DNA of 55,016 nt from an uncultured Nostocoides sp. Its GTDB lineage: Bacteria > Actinomycetota > Actinomycetes > Actinomycetales > Dermatophilaceae. The notes beneath the pieces were generated by a model. That model searched no databases. It was not told the DNA's origin and saw only the letters and a list, made by a program, of their open reading frames with translations. Location: contig CALMQX010000039.1 of NCBI GenBank assembly GCA_937873315.1, positions 1-55,016 on the forward strand, in the 5' to 3' direction. Made by a program: the position numbers and the translations under genes. Each line of letters starts with the position of its first letter. The stretch's first letter is position 1. This document shows, in pieces, positions 1-7,233 of this stretch.

Positions 1-692
1 TGCTGGAGCGCCGGGCCGCCGGTGAACCCTTCGCTGCTCTCCTGGGACCACTGGCCGGTGATCACGCGGTGGAAGGACTCCAGCATCAGGACGCATCCCG
101 CTCCCCCGGCATCCACCACCCCGGCCTGACGCAGGGCCGGCAACTGCTCCGGGGTGCGCGCGAGAGCGTCGTGGGCTGCCCCGACGGCAGCAGCCGCGAC
201 CTCAGCGAGCGTGGCCGATTCGGCCGCCGCGGCAGTGGCCGCCGCGGCGGCCGCGTCGGCGACGCTCAGGATGGTGCCTTCCTTGGGCTCGACGACCCCC
301 CGACGGGCCGTGGCCGCTCCGCGGGCGAATGCCGCGGCCAATGAGGCGGCGTCCAGCGCCTGCGCGTCCGCCTCGATGACCGACTCGCACATGCCACCGA
401 CGAGCTGGCTGAAGATCACTCCCGAGTTCCCGCGGGCGGCGAGCAACAGCGCGCGAGCCAGGCTGCGGCATTCCTGCACCAGGGTGGCGGTCCCGAGGAT
501 CCCGGCCGCGCCATGGGCCGCGACAACATCGTCGAGCGCTGCGTCCAAACTGAGGTAGAGATTGGTGCCGGTGTCGCCATCAGGCACCGGGAAGACATTG
601 AGCGCATCGATCTCGGCGCGACGCGCTGCGAAGGCCGCCCGCGTCAGCACCGCCCAATGGCGGGCATCGTCGGCGGTGAACTGCTCGGGCAC
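1..692 (-). CDS. DAK2-domain (DhaL-like) kinase, 3' end outside window
   Basis: N-terminal 230 codons of a DAK2-domain protein, the family of dihydroxyacetone-kinase-like and fatty-acid-kinase (FakA-type) proteins. The nucleotide-binding motif LNVFPVPDGDTGTN is at residues 31-44, with Asp38 and Asp40 as likely Mg/ATP ligands. RGNSGVIFSQ follows near residue 87, and an Ala-rich helical part comes after it. I chose the GTG at 692-690 because family members begin close to the DALNVFPVPDGD block. An in-frame ATG at 746 would add 18 residues that look non-conserved. The gene is divergent from rpmB, a common actinobacterial arrangement, where recG usually follows DAK2 (outside this window). The substrate cannot be read from the sequence. 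Confidence 0.88.
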   Translation of the reverse strand, partial: MPEQFTADDARHWAVLTRAAFAARRAEIDALNVFPVPDGDTGTNLYLSLDAALDDVVAAHGAAGILGTATLVQECRSLARALLLAARGNSGVIFSQLVGGMCESVIEADAQALDAASLAAAFARGAATARRGVVEPKEGTILSVADAAAAAATAAAAESATLAEVAAAAVGAAHDALARTPEQLPALRQAGVVDAGGAGCVLMLESFHRVITGQWSQESSEGFTGGPALQ

Positions 693-732
693 GCGCCTCA
701 GGCTAGTTGGTTGGACCCCCAGCGGTCCGCTT

Positions 733-762
733 TTGGCCCGGACCATGATCCTCGGCTACGCT
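733..762 (+). promoter_or_regulatory. Possible rpmB promoter
   Basis: TTGGCC (733-738) and TACGCT (757-762) are separated by 18 bp and lie about 70 bp upstream of the rpmB start. The match to consensus is partial and the call is tentative. Confidence 0.3.
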
Positions 763-833
763 AGTGCGGTTCGCACGGTGCGCCCCCGCGTGCTTGCGAG
801 CACCCCCATTGACATCACTCAAGGAGATCACCC

Positions 834-1028
834 GTGGCTGCCAACTGCGACGTCTGCGGCAAGGGACCCGGATTCGGGCACAGCATCTCGCACTCGCACC
901 GCCGCACCAAGCGCCGCTGGAACCCCAACATCCAGCGCGTCCGGGCCCTCGTCGGCGACGCGGGCGTGACCCCGAAGCGGCTCAACGTATGCACCTCTTG
1001 CCTCAAGGCAGGCAAGGTCAAGCGCTGA
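834..1028 (+). CDS. rpmB: 50S ribosomal protein L28
   Basis: Ribosomal protein L28, a structural protein of the large subunit, 64 residues. It begins [16 protein letters not shown] and carries two CxxC pairs (Cys5/Cys8 and Cys53/Cys56), so this is the zinc-ribbon (C+) form. The start is GTG at 834 with a strong ribosome binding site, AAGGAGAT, at 821-828. It stands alone, divergent from the DAK2 gene, and is followed by a hairpin terminator before the opposing thiL. Confidence 0.97.
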   Translation: MAANCDVCGKGPGFGHSISHSHRRTKRRWNPNIQRVRALVGDAGVTPKRLNVCTSCLKAGKVKR

Positions 1029-1043
1029 CCCCTCACACCCTCG

Positions 1044-1076
1044 AAACGGCCGTCCGGATTCCTCTGGCGGCCGTTT
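1044..1076 (+). terminator. Terminator downstream of rpmB
   Basis: Nine-base inverted repeat AAACGGCCG (1044-1052) / CGGCCGTTT (1068-1076) with a 15-nt loop, followed by a T-rich stretch (TCTTTT). It sits 15 bp past the rpmB stop, between rpmB and the convergent thiL. Confidence 0.8.
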
Positions 1077-1091
1077 TCTTTTCCCTGCGGG

Positions 1092-2063
1092 TCACCCGCC
1101 GAAATGATCCCAGCCGCGGATAGCCAGGGCCGCGCCATCCAGGGTGACGCCCCCCTCTCCCCCACTCGGGCCGACCCGCCCGATGGCCCGCCAACCCGTC
1201 GGGAGGTCTGAGGGCGCGAAGCAACCCACCAGGGAGTGCTCCTCGCCCCCGCCCAGCACGTGCTCCACGCCCTCGTCCAGGGGAAAAGCCTCGGCGATCG
1301 GCGATTCCTGCACCTCCCGCCGCAGGGCGTCAAGGTCGAGATCGATCGACACTGCGCTCGCCGCGGCAATGCGGCGCAGGTCGCGCACCAGGCCGTCCGA
1401 GATATCGATCAGCGCGTGCGCGGCGGCCCGCCCAGCCCACAACTCGACCGGCGGCAGTATCGGGGCCCGGTGGTATGCCGCAAGCTGCGGCGAGCGCTCC
1501 GGCTCACCAGCGCGCAAGAGGGCCAAGCCAGCCCCGGACCAGCCCAGGCTGCCGGCGACCGCGACCACATCCCCGGGCTGAGCCCCCGAACGGAGGACCG
1601 GGACCTGCGGCGCGTCTCCGAGGGCGGTCACGGCGACGGCCACCATGCCGGTCGGCGCGCCCGAGAGGTCACCGCCCAGCACGCCGCACCCGGACTCGGA
1701 CGCCGCCTCGGCGATGCCCTGGGCCAGGTCCATCACCCAGGCCACCGTGGTCTGCGGATCGGCCATCAGGGCGACCAGCAGGCCCGTGGGGCGGCCACCC
1801 ATGGCCAGGACGTCCGCGACATTTTGGACCACCGCCTTGCGCCCGACCTCGAGCCCGGAGGACCACTCATCGCGCCAGTCCAGGCCACGCACCATCGTGT
1901 CCGTCGTCACCACAACCCCTGCCGCGGCCGCTCGGACAACGGCTGCATCATCGCCAGGCCCCACCAGGATCTGGGCTGCGCCGCCGAGCGCGGCGGCATA
2001 CACCGGCAGCACCCAATCGAGGAGCTCGGTCTCGGAGAGGTCACCCAGGCGAGACAAGGACAC
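1092..2063 (-). CDS. thiL: Thiamine-monophosphate kinase
   Basis: ThiL phosphorylates thiamine monophosphate to thiamine diphosphate, the last step of cofactor synthesis. Typical blocks of the PurM/ThiL fold are visible: GPGDDAAVV near the N terminus (metal and phosphate binding), DTMVRGLDW, the glycine-rich GCGVLGGDLSGAP, and SDGLVRDL. With the GTG at 2063 the protein has 323 residues, a normal family length. An ATG at 2123 would add 20 basic residues and leave only 17 bp to the divergent gene. GTG 2063 is supported by a TACCGT box 6 nt upstream, which suggests a leaderless transcript. The neighbours (rpmB, a RAM-domain protein, a DUF3515-like gene, ddl) are usual for actinobacteria. Confidence 0.93.
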   Translation of the reverse strand: MSLSRLGDLSETELLDWVLPVYAAALGGAAQILVGPGDDAAVVRAAAAGVVVTTDTMVRGLDWRDEWSSGLEVGRKAVVQNVADVLAMGGRPTGLLVALMADPQTTVAWVMDLAQGIAEAASESGCGVLGGDLSGAPTGMVAVAVTALGDAPQVPVLRSGAQPGDVVAVAGSLGWSGAGLALLRAGEPERSPQLAAYHRAPILPPVELWAGRAAAHALIDISDGLVRDLRRIAAASAVSIDLDLDALRREVQESPIAEAFPLDEGVEHVLGGGEEHSLVGCFAPSDLPTGWRAIGRVGPSGGEGGVTLDGAALAIRGWDHFGG

Positions 2064-2069
2064 ACGGGC

Positions 2070-2075
2070 ACGGTA
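2070..2075 (-). promoter_or_regulatory. Leaderless-type -10 box of thiL
   Basis: TACCGT on the minus strand lies 6 nt upstream of the GTG at 2063 and fits the actinobacterial TAnnnT-N6-8-RTG layout. It supports this start over the upstream ATG. Confidence 0.45.
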
Positions 2076-2140
2076 GCGTGACGACCGGAGCCCGCCATAC
2101 CTGCGCGGGCGAACGACCTTCACGAGAGACGAGGTGGCAC

Positions 2141-2374
2141 GTGGTCCAGGCCTACATCCTGATCCAGACCGAGGTGGGACGAGCGGCGTCGGTCGCCAGC
2201 GCGATCGCCGGGCTTGAGGGCGTGGCGAGCGCCGAGGACGTGACCGGGCCCTATGACGTCATCGCTCGCGTCGAGGCGGGCACGGTCGATGAGCTGGGCA
2301 AGCTCGTCATCGCCAAGATCCAGGACGTCGAGGGCATCACCCGCACGCTGACGTGCACCGTGGTCCACGTCTGA
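2141..2374 (+). CDS. Stand-alone Lrp/AsnC effector-binding (RAM) domain protein
   Basis: Seventy-seven residues that match only the C-terminal ligand-binding (RAM) half of Lrp/AsnC regulators: alpha/beta fold, with GPYDVIARVEAGTVDELGK in the middle and a final strand TLTCTVVHV. There is no helix-turn-helix and no room for one, so it cannot bind DNA like a full Lrp. Such small proteins form Lrp-like oligomers and may sense amino acids or pair with full-length Lrp members. The start GTG at 2141 has GAGG 6 nt upstream. It is divergent from thiL and only 8 bp upstream of the DUF3515-like gene, so the two are probably co-transcribed. Confidence 0.85.
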   Translation: MVQAYILIQTEVGRAASVASAIAGLEGVASAEDVTGPYDVIARVEAGTVDELGKLVIAKIQDVEGITRTLTCTVVHV

Positions 2375-2382
2375 CCCACACC

Positions 2383-2826
2383 ATGATTCGGTCCGTCACG
2401 GCGGCAGCGCTCTGCGTTGCCGCCGTGACGGCTCTCAGTGACTGTTCCGGGGCCGTGGAGGTCCAGCCGCTCCCAGGAGCCACCATGGCTGCCTGCGCTG
2501 AGCTCGCCTGGCCGACCACGGTGGGCGGTCAGGCGCGAGTCTCAACGACACCCGACGGGGCCGCACACGCTGCCTGGGGTGAGCCAGCGATCATCGCCCG
2601 GTGCGGCGCGGCAGCACTCGCGCCCACCGAGGAGCCCTGCATCGACGTCGACAGTGTGGGGTGGATCCCCGAAAAACTATCCGACGGAACGCGATTCACG
2701 ACCTTTGGGACAGACCCAGCGATCGAACTCCTGGTCCCATCCACGTATGCGCCCGAGTCACTGCTGCTGCCGGCCTTCACCAAGGCAGCTAAAGGGCTGC
2801 CACCTAACGGCCTGGAATGCCGCTAG
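2383..2826 (+). CDS. DUF3515-like secreted protein
   Basis: A protein of 147 residues resembling the actinobacterial DUF3515 family, which commonly sits between thiL and ddl. The N terminus (ATG at 2383) is a signal-like segment with a hydrophobic core TAAALCVAAVTAL followed by SDCSG. The Asp before the Cys makes a poor lipobox, so lipidation is uncertain. The mature part holds several Cys (AACAEL, IARCGAA, EPCIDVD, LECR) that could form disulfides outside the cell. It ends 3 bp before the stop of the convergent ddl. The function is unknown. A strong hairpin overlaps codons 4-16 (separate entry). Confidence 0.75.
   Translation: MIRSVTAAALCVAAVTALSDCSGAVEVQPLPGATMAACAELAWPTTVGGQARVSTTPDGAAHAAWGEPAIIARCGAAALAPTEEPCIDVDSVGWIPEKLSDGTRFTTFGTDPAIELLVPSTYAPESLLLPAFTKAAKGLPPNGLECR
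2393..2431. other. Perfect 14-bp inverted repeat inside the DUF3515-like signal sequence
   Basis: CCGTCACGGCGGCA (2393-2406) and its exact complement (2418-2431) flank an 11-nt loop. The hairpin begins 10 nt after the start codon and 18 nt after the stop of the upstream RAM-domain gene. It could attenuate or terminate between the two genes, or limit translation of the second. No U-tract follows it. Confidence 0.6.
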
Positions 2827-2829
2827 CGC

Positions 2830-3954
2830 TCAGCGCAGGCCGACTCGCCGCTCCAGCGCCAGCGAGATGAGCTCATCGATCAGGTCGGCATACGGCATTC
2901 CGGTCGCCGCCCACATCCGGGGGTACATCGACAGCGGGGTGAAGCCCGGCATGGTGTTGAGCTCGTTGATCAGGATGCGCCCGTCCGCGCAGTAGAAGAA
3001 GTCCACCCGAGCCAAACCCTCGCACCCCGCGGCCTCGAACGCCTGGGCCGCCATCTCCCGGATCTCGTCGGAGACCGCGGTCGGCACATCGGCCGGGCAT
3101 TCGAGCCGAACATCATCCGGCGAGAGGTATTTGGCCTCAAAGTCGTAGAACGCGTGATTGGCGACCACCGCGCACTCGCCCACCACCGAGGTTCGCGGCC
3201 CGTCGGTGCCATGGCCCTCCAGGACACCGCACTCGATCTCGCGCCCGACAATGGCCGCCTCGATCACGACCTTGGGGTCGTGTTCCCGGGCCGCCTCAAT
3301 CGCCGCGCGCAAGTCCTCCGGGCCATCGACCTTGGCCACGCCCATCGAGGAGCCGGCGCGCGCCGGCTTGACGAAGACCGGCCAGCCGAGGTCGTCGACT
3401 CCGGCCATCGCCGCCTCCGGGTCCCGCCGCCAGTCTCGGTCGGTGATGACCACGTACGGCCCGACCGGGAGGCCAGCAGCCGCAAAGACCACCTTCATCA
3501 GGTGCTTGTCCATCATCACGGCCGAGGCGAGCACGCCCGAGCCGACATAGCGCACGTCGGCGAGGTCAAGTTGCCCCTGAATGGTGCCGTCCTCACCGAA
3601 CGGACCGTGCAGCAGCGGGAAGACCACGTCGACCTCACCCAGCGTTCGGGGAGCCTGACCTGGCTCATGGACGATCAGCGTGCGGTCGTGCGAGGTCGTC
3701 GGAACCAGCACCGAGGCCGCCGATCCGTCCACCTGCGGGATGTGCCCCGCACTCAGGCGCAAGGGCTCGGGGTCATCGGCCGCGAGCACCCAATGCCCGT
3801 CGCGCGCGATGCCCACGGGCACCACGTCATACCGGCTGCGGTCCAAAGCCTCCAAGACGCTTGCGGCGGTCGCGCAGGACACGGCGTGTTCACTGCTGCG
3901 ACCACCAAAGACCAGTGCGACTCGAATGCGGTCCGGGGGCTGGGTGGCGCTCAT
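2830..3954 (-). CDS. ddl: D-alanine--D-alanine ligase
   Basis: ATP-grasp ligase that joins two D-Ala for peptidoglycan precursors; cytoplasmic, 374 residues. Family blocks seen: VALVFGGRSSEHAVSC at the N terminus, LHGPFGEDGTIQGQLDL, GSGVLASAVMMDK, KPARAGSSMGVAKV (the ATP-grasp lysine region), and the C-terminal ELNTMPGFTPLSMYP that binds Mg and substrate. I start at ATG 3954 (MSATQPPDRIRVALVFGG). A TAGGCT box lies 8 nt upstream. Start codons further out would run into the divergent PLP-enzyme gene. It is convergent with the DUF3515-like gene. Confidence 0.96.
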   Translation of the reverse strand: MSATQPPDRIRVALVFGGRSSEHAVSCATAASVLEALDRSRYDVVPVGIARDGHWVLAADDPEPLRLSAGHIPQVDGSAASVLVPTTSHDRTLIVHEPGQAPRTLGEVDVVFPLLHGPFGEDGTIQGQLDLADVRYVGSGVLASAVMMDKHLMKVVFAAAGLPVGPYVVITDRDWRRDPEAAMAGVDDLGWPVFVKPARAGSSMGVAKVDGPEDLRAAIEAAREHDPKVVIEAAIVGREIECGVLEGHGTDGPRTSVVGECAVVANHAFYDFEAKYLSPDDVRLECPADVPTAVSDEIREMAAQAFEAAGCEGLARVDFFYCADGRILINELNTMPGFTPLSMYPRMWAATGMPYADLIDELISLALERRVGLR

Positions 3955-3962
3955 CGCCAACG

Positions 3963-3968
3963 AGCCTA
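3963..3968 (-). promoter_or_regulatory. Leaderless-type -10 box of ddl
   Basis: TAGGCT on the minus strand, 8 nt upstream of ATG 3954. It lies back to back with the box of the divergent gene. Confidence 0.35.
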
Positions 3969-3974
3969 ACGGCA

Positions 3975-3980
3975 TACCCT
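3975..3980 (+). promoter_or_regulatory. Leaderless-type -10 box of the PLP-enzyme gene
   Basis: TACCCT lies 7 nt upstream of ATG 3988 and overlaps a GGCATAC heptamer. Only 33 bp separate the two divergent start codons, so both promoters must be packed here. Confidence 0.4.
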
Positions 3981-3987
3981 GGCCACC

Positions 3988-5076
3988 ATGAGTGAGCACC
4001 TCTCCCCCGCCACCCGGTGTGTCGCGCTCGGACGCGAGCCCAGCACCCCGGGCGCGCAGGTTGGCTCGCCTCTGGTGCTCAGCTCGACCTTCCACGCCGA
4101 CGGCGAGGACAACTACGCCCGCGCCTCGCATCCCACCTGGCGCGCCTTCGAAGTCGCCCTGGGCGCCTTGGAGGGCGGTGAGGCCATGGTCTACGCCTCC
4201 GGCATGGCTGCGGTCGCCGCGGTCCTCTCCCTGGTACCGCAGGGCGGCCTGGTGGTGGCCCCGACCGCGGCGTACAACGGGGTGTTGGCCACCCTGGCGG
4301 AGCGGGAGAGCACGGGCGAGGTACGGGTGCGCCGAGTGAACCTGACGGACACCGCGGCGGTCCTGGCCGCGCTCGATGGGGCGGACCTACTCTGGCTGGA
4401 GTCGCCGAGCAATCCGCTACTCGACGTCGCCGACCTGCCGACGCTGATTGAGGCCGCGCGGGCAGCAGGTGTGCTGACCGCCGTGGACAATACCTTTGCG
4501 ACTCCGCTGCTCCAGCAACCGCTGACCCTCGGGGCGGACCTGGTTGTGCATTCGGTGACCAAGTACCTCTCCGGCCACAGCGACGTGATCCTGGGTGCTG
4601 TCGTGACCACCGCGGATGGCTCGGGCCACGCCCTGCGCGAGCGCCTGGAGAGGCATCGCCACCTGCACGGCGCGATCGCGGGTCCGATGGAGACCTGGCT
4701 CGCCCTGCGCGGACTTCGTACCCTGCACCTGCGCGTGGAGCGGGCCACCGCGAATGCCGCAGTCCTGGCTGGCCGCCTGCAGGAGCACCCCTGCGTGGCT
4801 CGCGTGCGCTACCCCGGCTTCGGTGCCATCGTCGCGATCGACGTCGCGGGAGACGCCGCGGCGGCCGAGGGCGTGGCTGGACGCACCGAGCTGTGGACGC
4901 ACTCCACCAGCCTGGGCGGGGTGGAGTCGCAGATCGAGCGGCGCCGACGCTACCTCAGCGAGTCCAGCGAGGTTCCCGAGAACCTCTTGCGGCTCTCGGT
5001 GGGGGTCGAGGATGTCGATGACCTGTGGCGAGATCTGGACGCTGCTCTGCGCGCCGAGATCAACCCCGCGGGCTAG
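3988..5076 (+). CDS. Cys/Met metabolism PLP-dependent enzyme (cystathionine gamma-synthase/lyase family)
   Basis: Fold-type I PLP enzyme of transsulfuration, 362 residues and thus slightly shorter than the usual 380-400. The PLP lysine is Lys192 in HSVTKYLSGHSD, and Asp167 in AVDNTFATP should pair with the pyridine nitrogen. YASGMAAVAAVL near 69-80 binds the phosphate, and YLSESSEVPENLLRLSVG near the C terminus binds the substrate carboxylate. Synthase and lyase cannot be separated by eye. It is divergent from ddl and its stop overlaps the gpsA stop. The protein shortens between the HLHGAIAGPMETWLALRGL block and the substrate-binding end, which may mark a diverged subgroup. Confidence 0.87.
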   Translation: MSEHLSPATRCVALGREPSTPGAQVGSPLVLSSTFHADGEDNYARASHPTWRAFEVALGALEGGEAMVYASGMAAVAAVLSLVPQGGLVVAPTAAYNGVLATLAERESTGEVRVRRVNLTDTAAVLAALDGADLLWLESPSNPLLDVADLPTLIEAARAAGVLTAVDNTFATPLLQQPLTLGADLVVHSVTKYLSGHSDVILGAVVTTADGSGHALRERLERHRHLHGAIAGPMETWLALRGLRTLHLRVERATANAAVLAGRLQEHPCVARVRYPGFGAIVAIDVAGDAAAAEGVAGRTELWTHSTSLGGVESQIERRRRYLSESSEVPENLLRLSVGVEDVDDLWRDLDAALRAEINPAG

Positions 5077-6071
5077 CGCCCCTCGGCCCGTCGCGGGCGA
5101 CTCATCAGCGACTCGACGACCTGCGCCGGGGTGATTCCCTCGCGGATCATCAAGTCAACCTGCTCGATGATCGGGACATCCACGTCGACCTTGCGCGCCA
5201 ACTCCCTAATCGAGGTGCAGGACTTCACGCCCTCCGCTGTCTGGCGGGTTTGCTGGACGACCTGCTCCACGCTTAGTCCTCGTCCGAGTTGGACGCCGAA
5301 GGAGTGATTGCGCGAGAGCGGCGACATACACGTGGCGATCAGATCACCCACCCCGGCCAAGCCGGCGAAGGTCAGCGGCTGACCCCCTAGGGCTGTGCCC
5401 AAGCGAATGGTCTCGGCCAGGCCCCGGGTGATGATCGACGCCTTGGAGTTATCCCCGAAGCCCAGACCCTCAGCCATCCCGACCGCCAAGGCGATGACAT
5501 TCTTGACGGCACCGGAGATCTCGGTCCCGACGACGTCGGTGGAGGTGTATGGCCGGAAGTAGGGGGCTGCGCACGCGTGCGCCACCTGGTCGGCGATGTC
5601 CTCGCGAATGCACGCCACGGTCGAGGCCGCCGGCTGCTTGGCCGCGATCTCGCGGGCCAGGTTCGGACCGCTGACGATAACCACCCGCTCCGGCTCAATC
5701 TGACCGACCTCGGTGATCACCTCGGACATCCGCTTGGTCGTCCCCAGCTCGACGCCCTTCATCAGCGAGACCACGGCGGCACTGGGCGGGATCAGTGACA
5801 CCCAGGCCGCGAGATTCTCCCGCAGGGTTTGCGAGGGCACCGCGAGCACGACGATGTCGGCGCCCTGCGAGGCCTCGCCGGGGTCCGTGGTGGCCCGCAC
5901 ATGACTCGGCAGCTGCAAGTCAGGCAGATAGTCCGCGTTGACGCCGCCATTGATCTGGTCGACCACCTCGGAGCGCCGGCCCCACATGGTCACCGATGTG
6001 CCAGCGTCGGCGAGGACCGCGGCGAAAGCCGTTCCCCAACTGCCCGTGCCATAGACCGCAGCCGTCGTCAT
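5073..6071 (-). CDS. gpsA: NAD(P)H-dependent glycerol-3-phosphate dehydrogenase
   Basis: Reduces dihydroxyacetone phosphate to sn-glycerol-3-phosphate for phospholipid synthesis; 332 residues, a full-length family member. The nucleotide-binding glycines are in VYGTGSWGTAFA (residues 6-17). Later blocks include VVIVSGPNLAREIA, the catalytic-lysine region SGAVKNVIALAVGMAEGLGFGDN, and GVGDLIATCMSPLSRNHSFG. The ATG overlaps the plsC stop as ATGA, so the two genes are translationally coupled. This makes sense because PlsC works two acylation steps after GpsA. The stop shares a CTAG tetramer with the convergent PLP-enzyme gene. Confidence 0.96.
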   Translation of the reverse strand: MTTAAVYGTGSWGTAFAAVLADAGTSVTMWGRRSEVVDQINGGVNADYLPDLQLPSHVRATTDPGEASQGADIVVLAVPSQTLRENLAAWVSLIPPSAAVVSLMKGVELGTTKRMSEVITEVGQIEPERVVIVSGPNLAREIAAKQPAASTVACIREDIADQVAHACAAPYFRPYTSTDVVGTEISGAVKNVIALAVGMAEGLGFGDNSKASIITRGLAETIRLGTALGGQPLTFAGLAGVGDLIATCMSPLSRNHSFGVQLGRGLSVEQVVQQTRQTAEGVKSCTSIRELARKVDVDVPIIEQVDLMIREGITPAQVVESLMSRPRRAEGR

Positions 6072-6820
6072 GACGCCTCCTTCGTGGGATTGCCGATGAT
6101 CGGCTGGTTGTGACGTCGGGGGTCCCAGCGTTGGGCCGGGGCCTGCTCACCTCGAATGATCTCGAGTTCGCGGGTGATCGCGGTCATGATGCGCTCGGTG
6201 GCGGTGGCCAGCACCTCGTGATTGAGTGGCCGGTCGTACAGGTCGCTGAGATCCACCGGGGCGCCGACTCGAATGTGCATGGTCTTGCGTGGCAAGAACT
6301 TGGGGAACTTCGCATACGGCGGCAGGACCGCCTGCGCGCCCCAGTTCGCCACCGGGATAACCGGACAGCGGGTCTGCAGGGCGACCCGGGCAGCCCCCGT
6401 CTTGCCCTTCATCGGCCACAGTCCCGGGTCCCGGGTCAGGGTGCCTTCGGGGTAGATGGCCACCGCCTTGCCGTGCTCGACGGCGGCCACGGCCGCCCTG
6501 TAGGCGGTGGCAGCCTGGCCGGACTCGCGATAGACCGGAATCTGGTCCGCACTACGCAGCAAGGCGCCAACAATCGGCACGTCGAACACCTCGACCTTGC
6601 CCAGGAAGCGCGGCGACTGCCCCTGGTCGACCATGAAGTGCCCGAAGATCAGCGGATCGAGGTGGCTGTAGTGATTCGTGCACACCACATAGCCCCCCTC
6701 GGCCGGGAGGTTCTCGGCTCCGAACCAGTCCCGTTTGGTGATCGCCATGAAGAAGGGACGAAGGGTCCCCACGATGAAACGGTATGCCGCTGACCGGGAG
6801 CGGTCCGTCGTGTTGCTCAC
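6068..6820 (-). CDS. plsC: 1-acyl-sn-glycerol-3-phosphate acyltransferase family protein
   Basis: Acyltransferase (PlsC/LPLAT family) making phosphatidic acid at the membrane, 250 residues from GTG 6820. The start is preferred because GGAAGG lies about 9 nt upstream and the protein then begins MSNTTDRSRS. Catalytic NHYSHLD: His50 and Asp55 in the NHx4D motif. The acceptor motif YPEGTLTRD is near 123-131. VGRALLRS-like and DWFGAENLPA segments are also typical. It is the first gene of a two-gene operon with gpsA. Confidence 0.92.
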   Translation of the reverse strand: MSNTTDRSRSAAYRFIVGTLRPFFMAITKRDWFGAENLPAEGGYVVCTNHYSHLDPLIFGHFMVDQGQSPRFLGKVEVFDVPIVGALLRSADQIPVYRESGQAATAYRAAVAAVEHGKAVAIYPEGTLTRDPGLWPMKGKTGAARVALQTRCPVIPVANWGAQAVLPPYAKFPKFLPRKTMHIRVGAPVDLSDLYDRPLNHEVLATATERIMTAITRELEIIRGEQAPAQRWDPRRHNQPIIGNPTKEAS

Positions 6821-6937
6821 ATGCCACCTTCCAGTTGTGGTGCCGTCATCATCCCGAGCCGGAGCAAAGATTGTCCATCGGCACACCGAGGGGCGAGCGA
6901 CATCTCACGATCATCCGGGGTCCTCGTCGCTGCCGAC

Positions 6938-6943
6938 TACGCT
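6938..6943 (+). promoter_or_regulatory. Leaderless-type -10 box of the small OB-fold-like gene
   Basis: TACGCT, 8 nt upstream of ATG 6952. No ribosome binding site is visible before that start. Confidence 0.4.
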
Positions 6944-6951
6944 GGCTGTTC

Positions 6952-7170
6952 ATGCAGGCAACGATCTTTCGGATGAATGCCGACGGGTCCGGGTCGGCGC
7001 TGCTCGACGACGGCCGCGAGGTGGTCCTCACCCCAGAAAGCCAGCTCTCCAGCGGGTTGCGCTCCTTGCGCCCCGGGCAGCGCGTGAGCATCACCCTGGG
7101 TGACGGCGAGCCGATCACCGCCACACGAGTCTGGATCGTTGGCATCGGTGAGGGTGAAGCCATCACCTGA
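6952..7170 (+). CDS. Small cold-shock/OB-fold-like protein
   Basis: A 72-residue acidic protein. The pattern FRMNADGSGSALLDDGREVVLTPESQLSSGLRSLRPGQRVSI recalls a family of short cold-shock-domain-like actinobacterial proteins, in which a glycine-rich strand, a DDGRxV strand and SGLRxLRPGQRV alternate. Classical RNP1/RNP2 aromatic motifs are missing, so nucleic-acid binding is not established. It is a single gene between plsC and hup, followed by a strong bidirectional hairpin. Confidence is good that it is a gene and lower for the fold. Confidence 0.65.
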   Translation: MQATIFRMNADGSGSALLDDGREVVLTPESQLSSGLRSLRPGQRVSITLGDGEPITATRVWIVGIGEGEAIT

Positions 7171-7189
7171 GTCCCGCGCGGTGACTTGA

Positions 7190-7222
7190 CGAGGGCCGGT
7201 CACTCCTGGTGACCGGCCCTCG
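7190..7222. terminator. Bidirectional terminator between the OB-fold-like gene and hup
   Basis: Perfect 14-bp inverted repeat CGAGGGCCGGTCAC (7190-7203) / complement (7209-7222) with a 5-nt loop. It lies 19 bp after one stop and 11 bp after the other, so it can end both convergent transcripts. The U-tract is weak, as is common in high-GC bacteria. Confidence 0.8.
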
Positions 7223-7233
7223 TTCGTGCAGCA

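Noticed and set aside
69-607. Open frames on both strands at 69-344, 154-558, 202-471 and 416-607
   Set aside because: They are shadows of the DAK2-domain gene (1-692, minus), whose frame carries the family motifs and starts with GTG.
3955-3987. SAM-type riboswitch upstream of the Cys/Met enzyme
   Set aside because: Only 33 bp separate the two divergent start codons, too little for any riboswitch.
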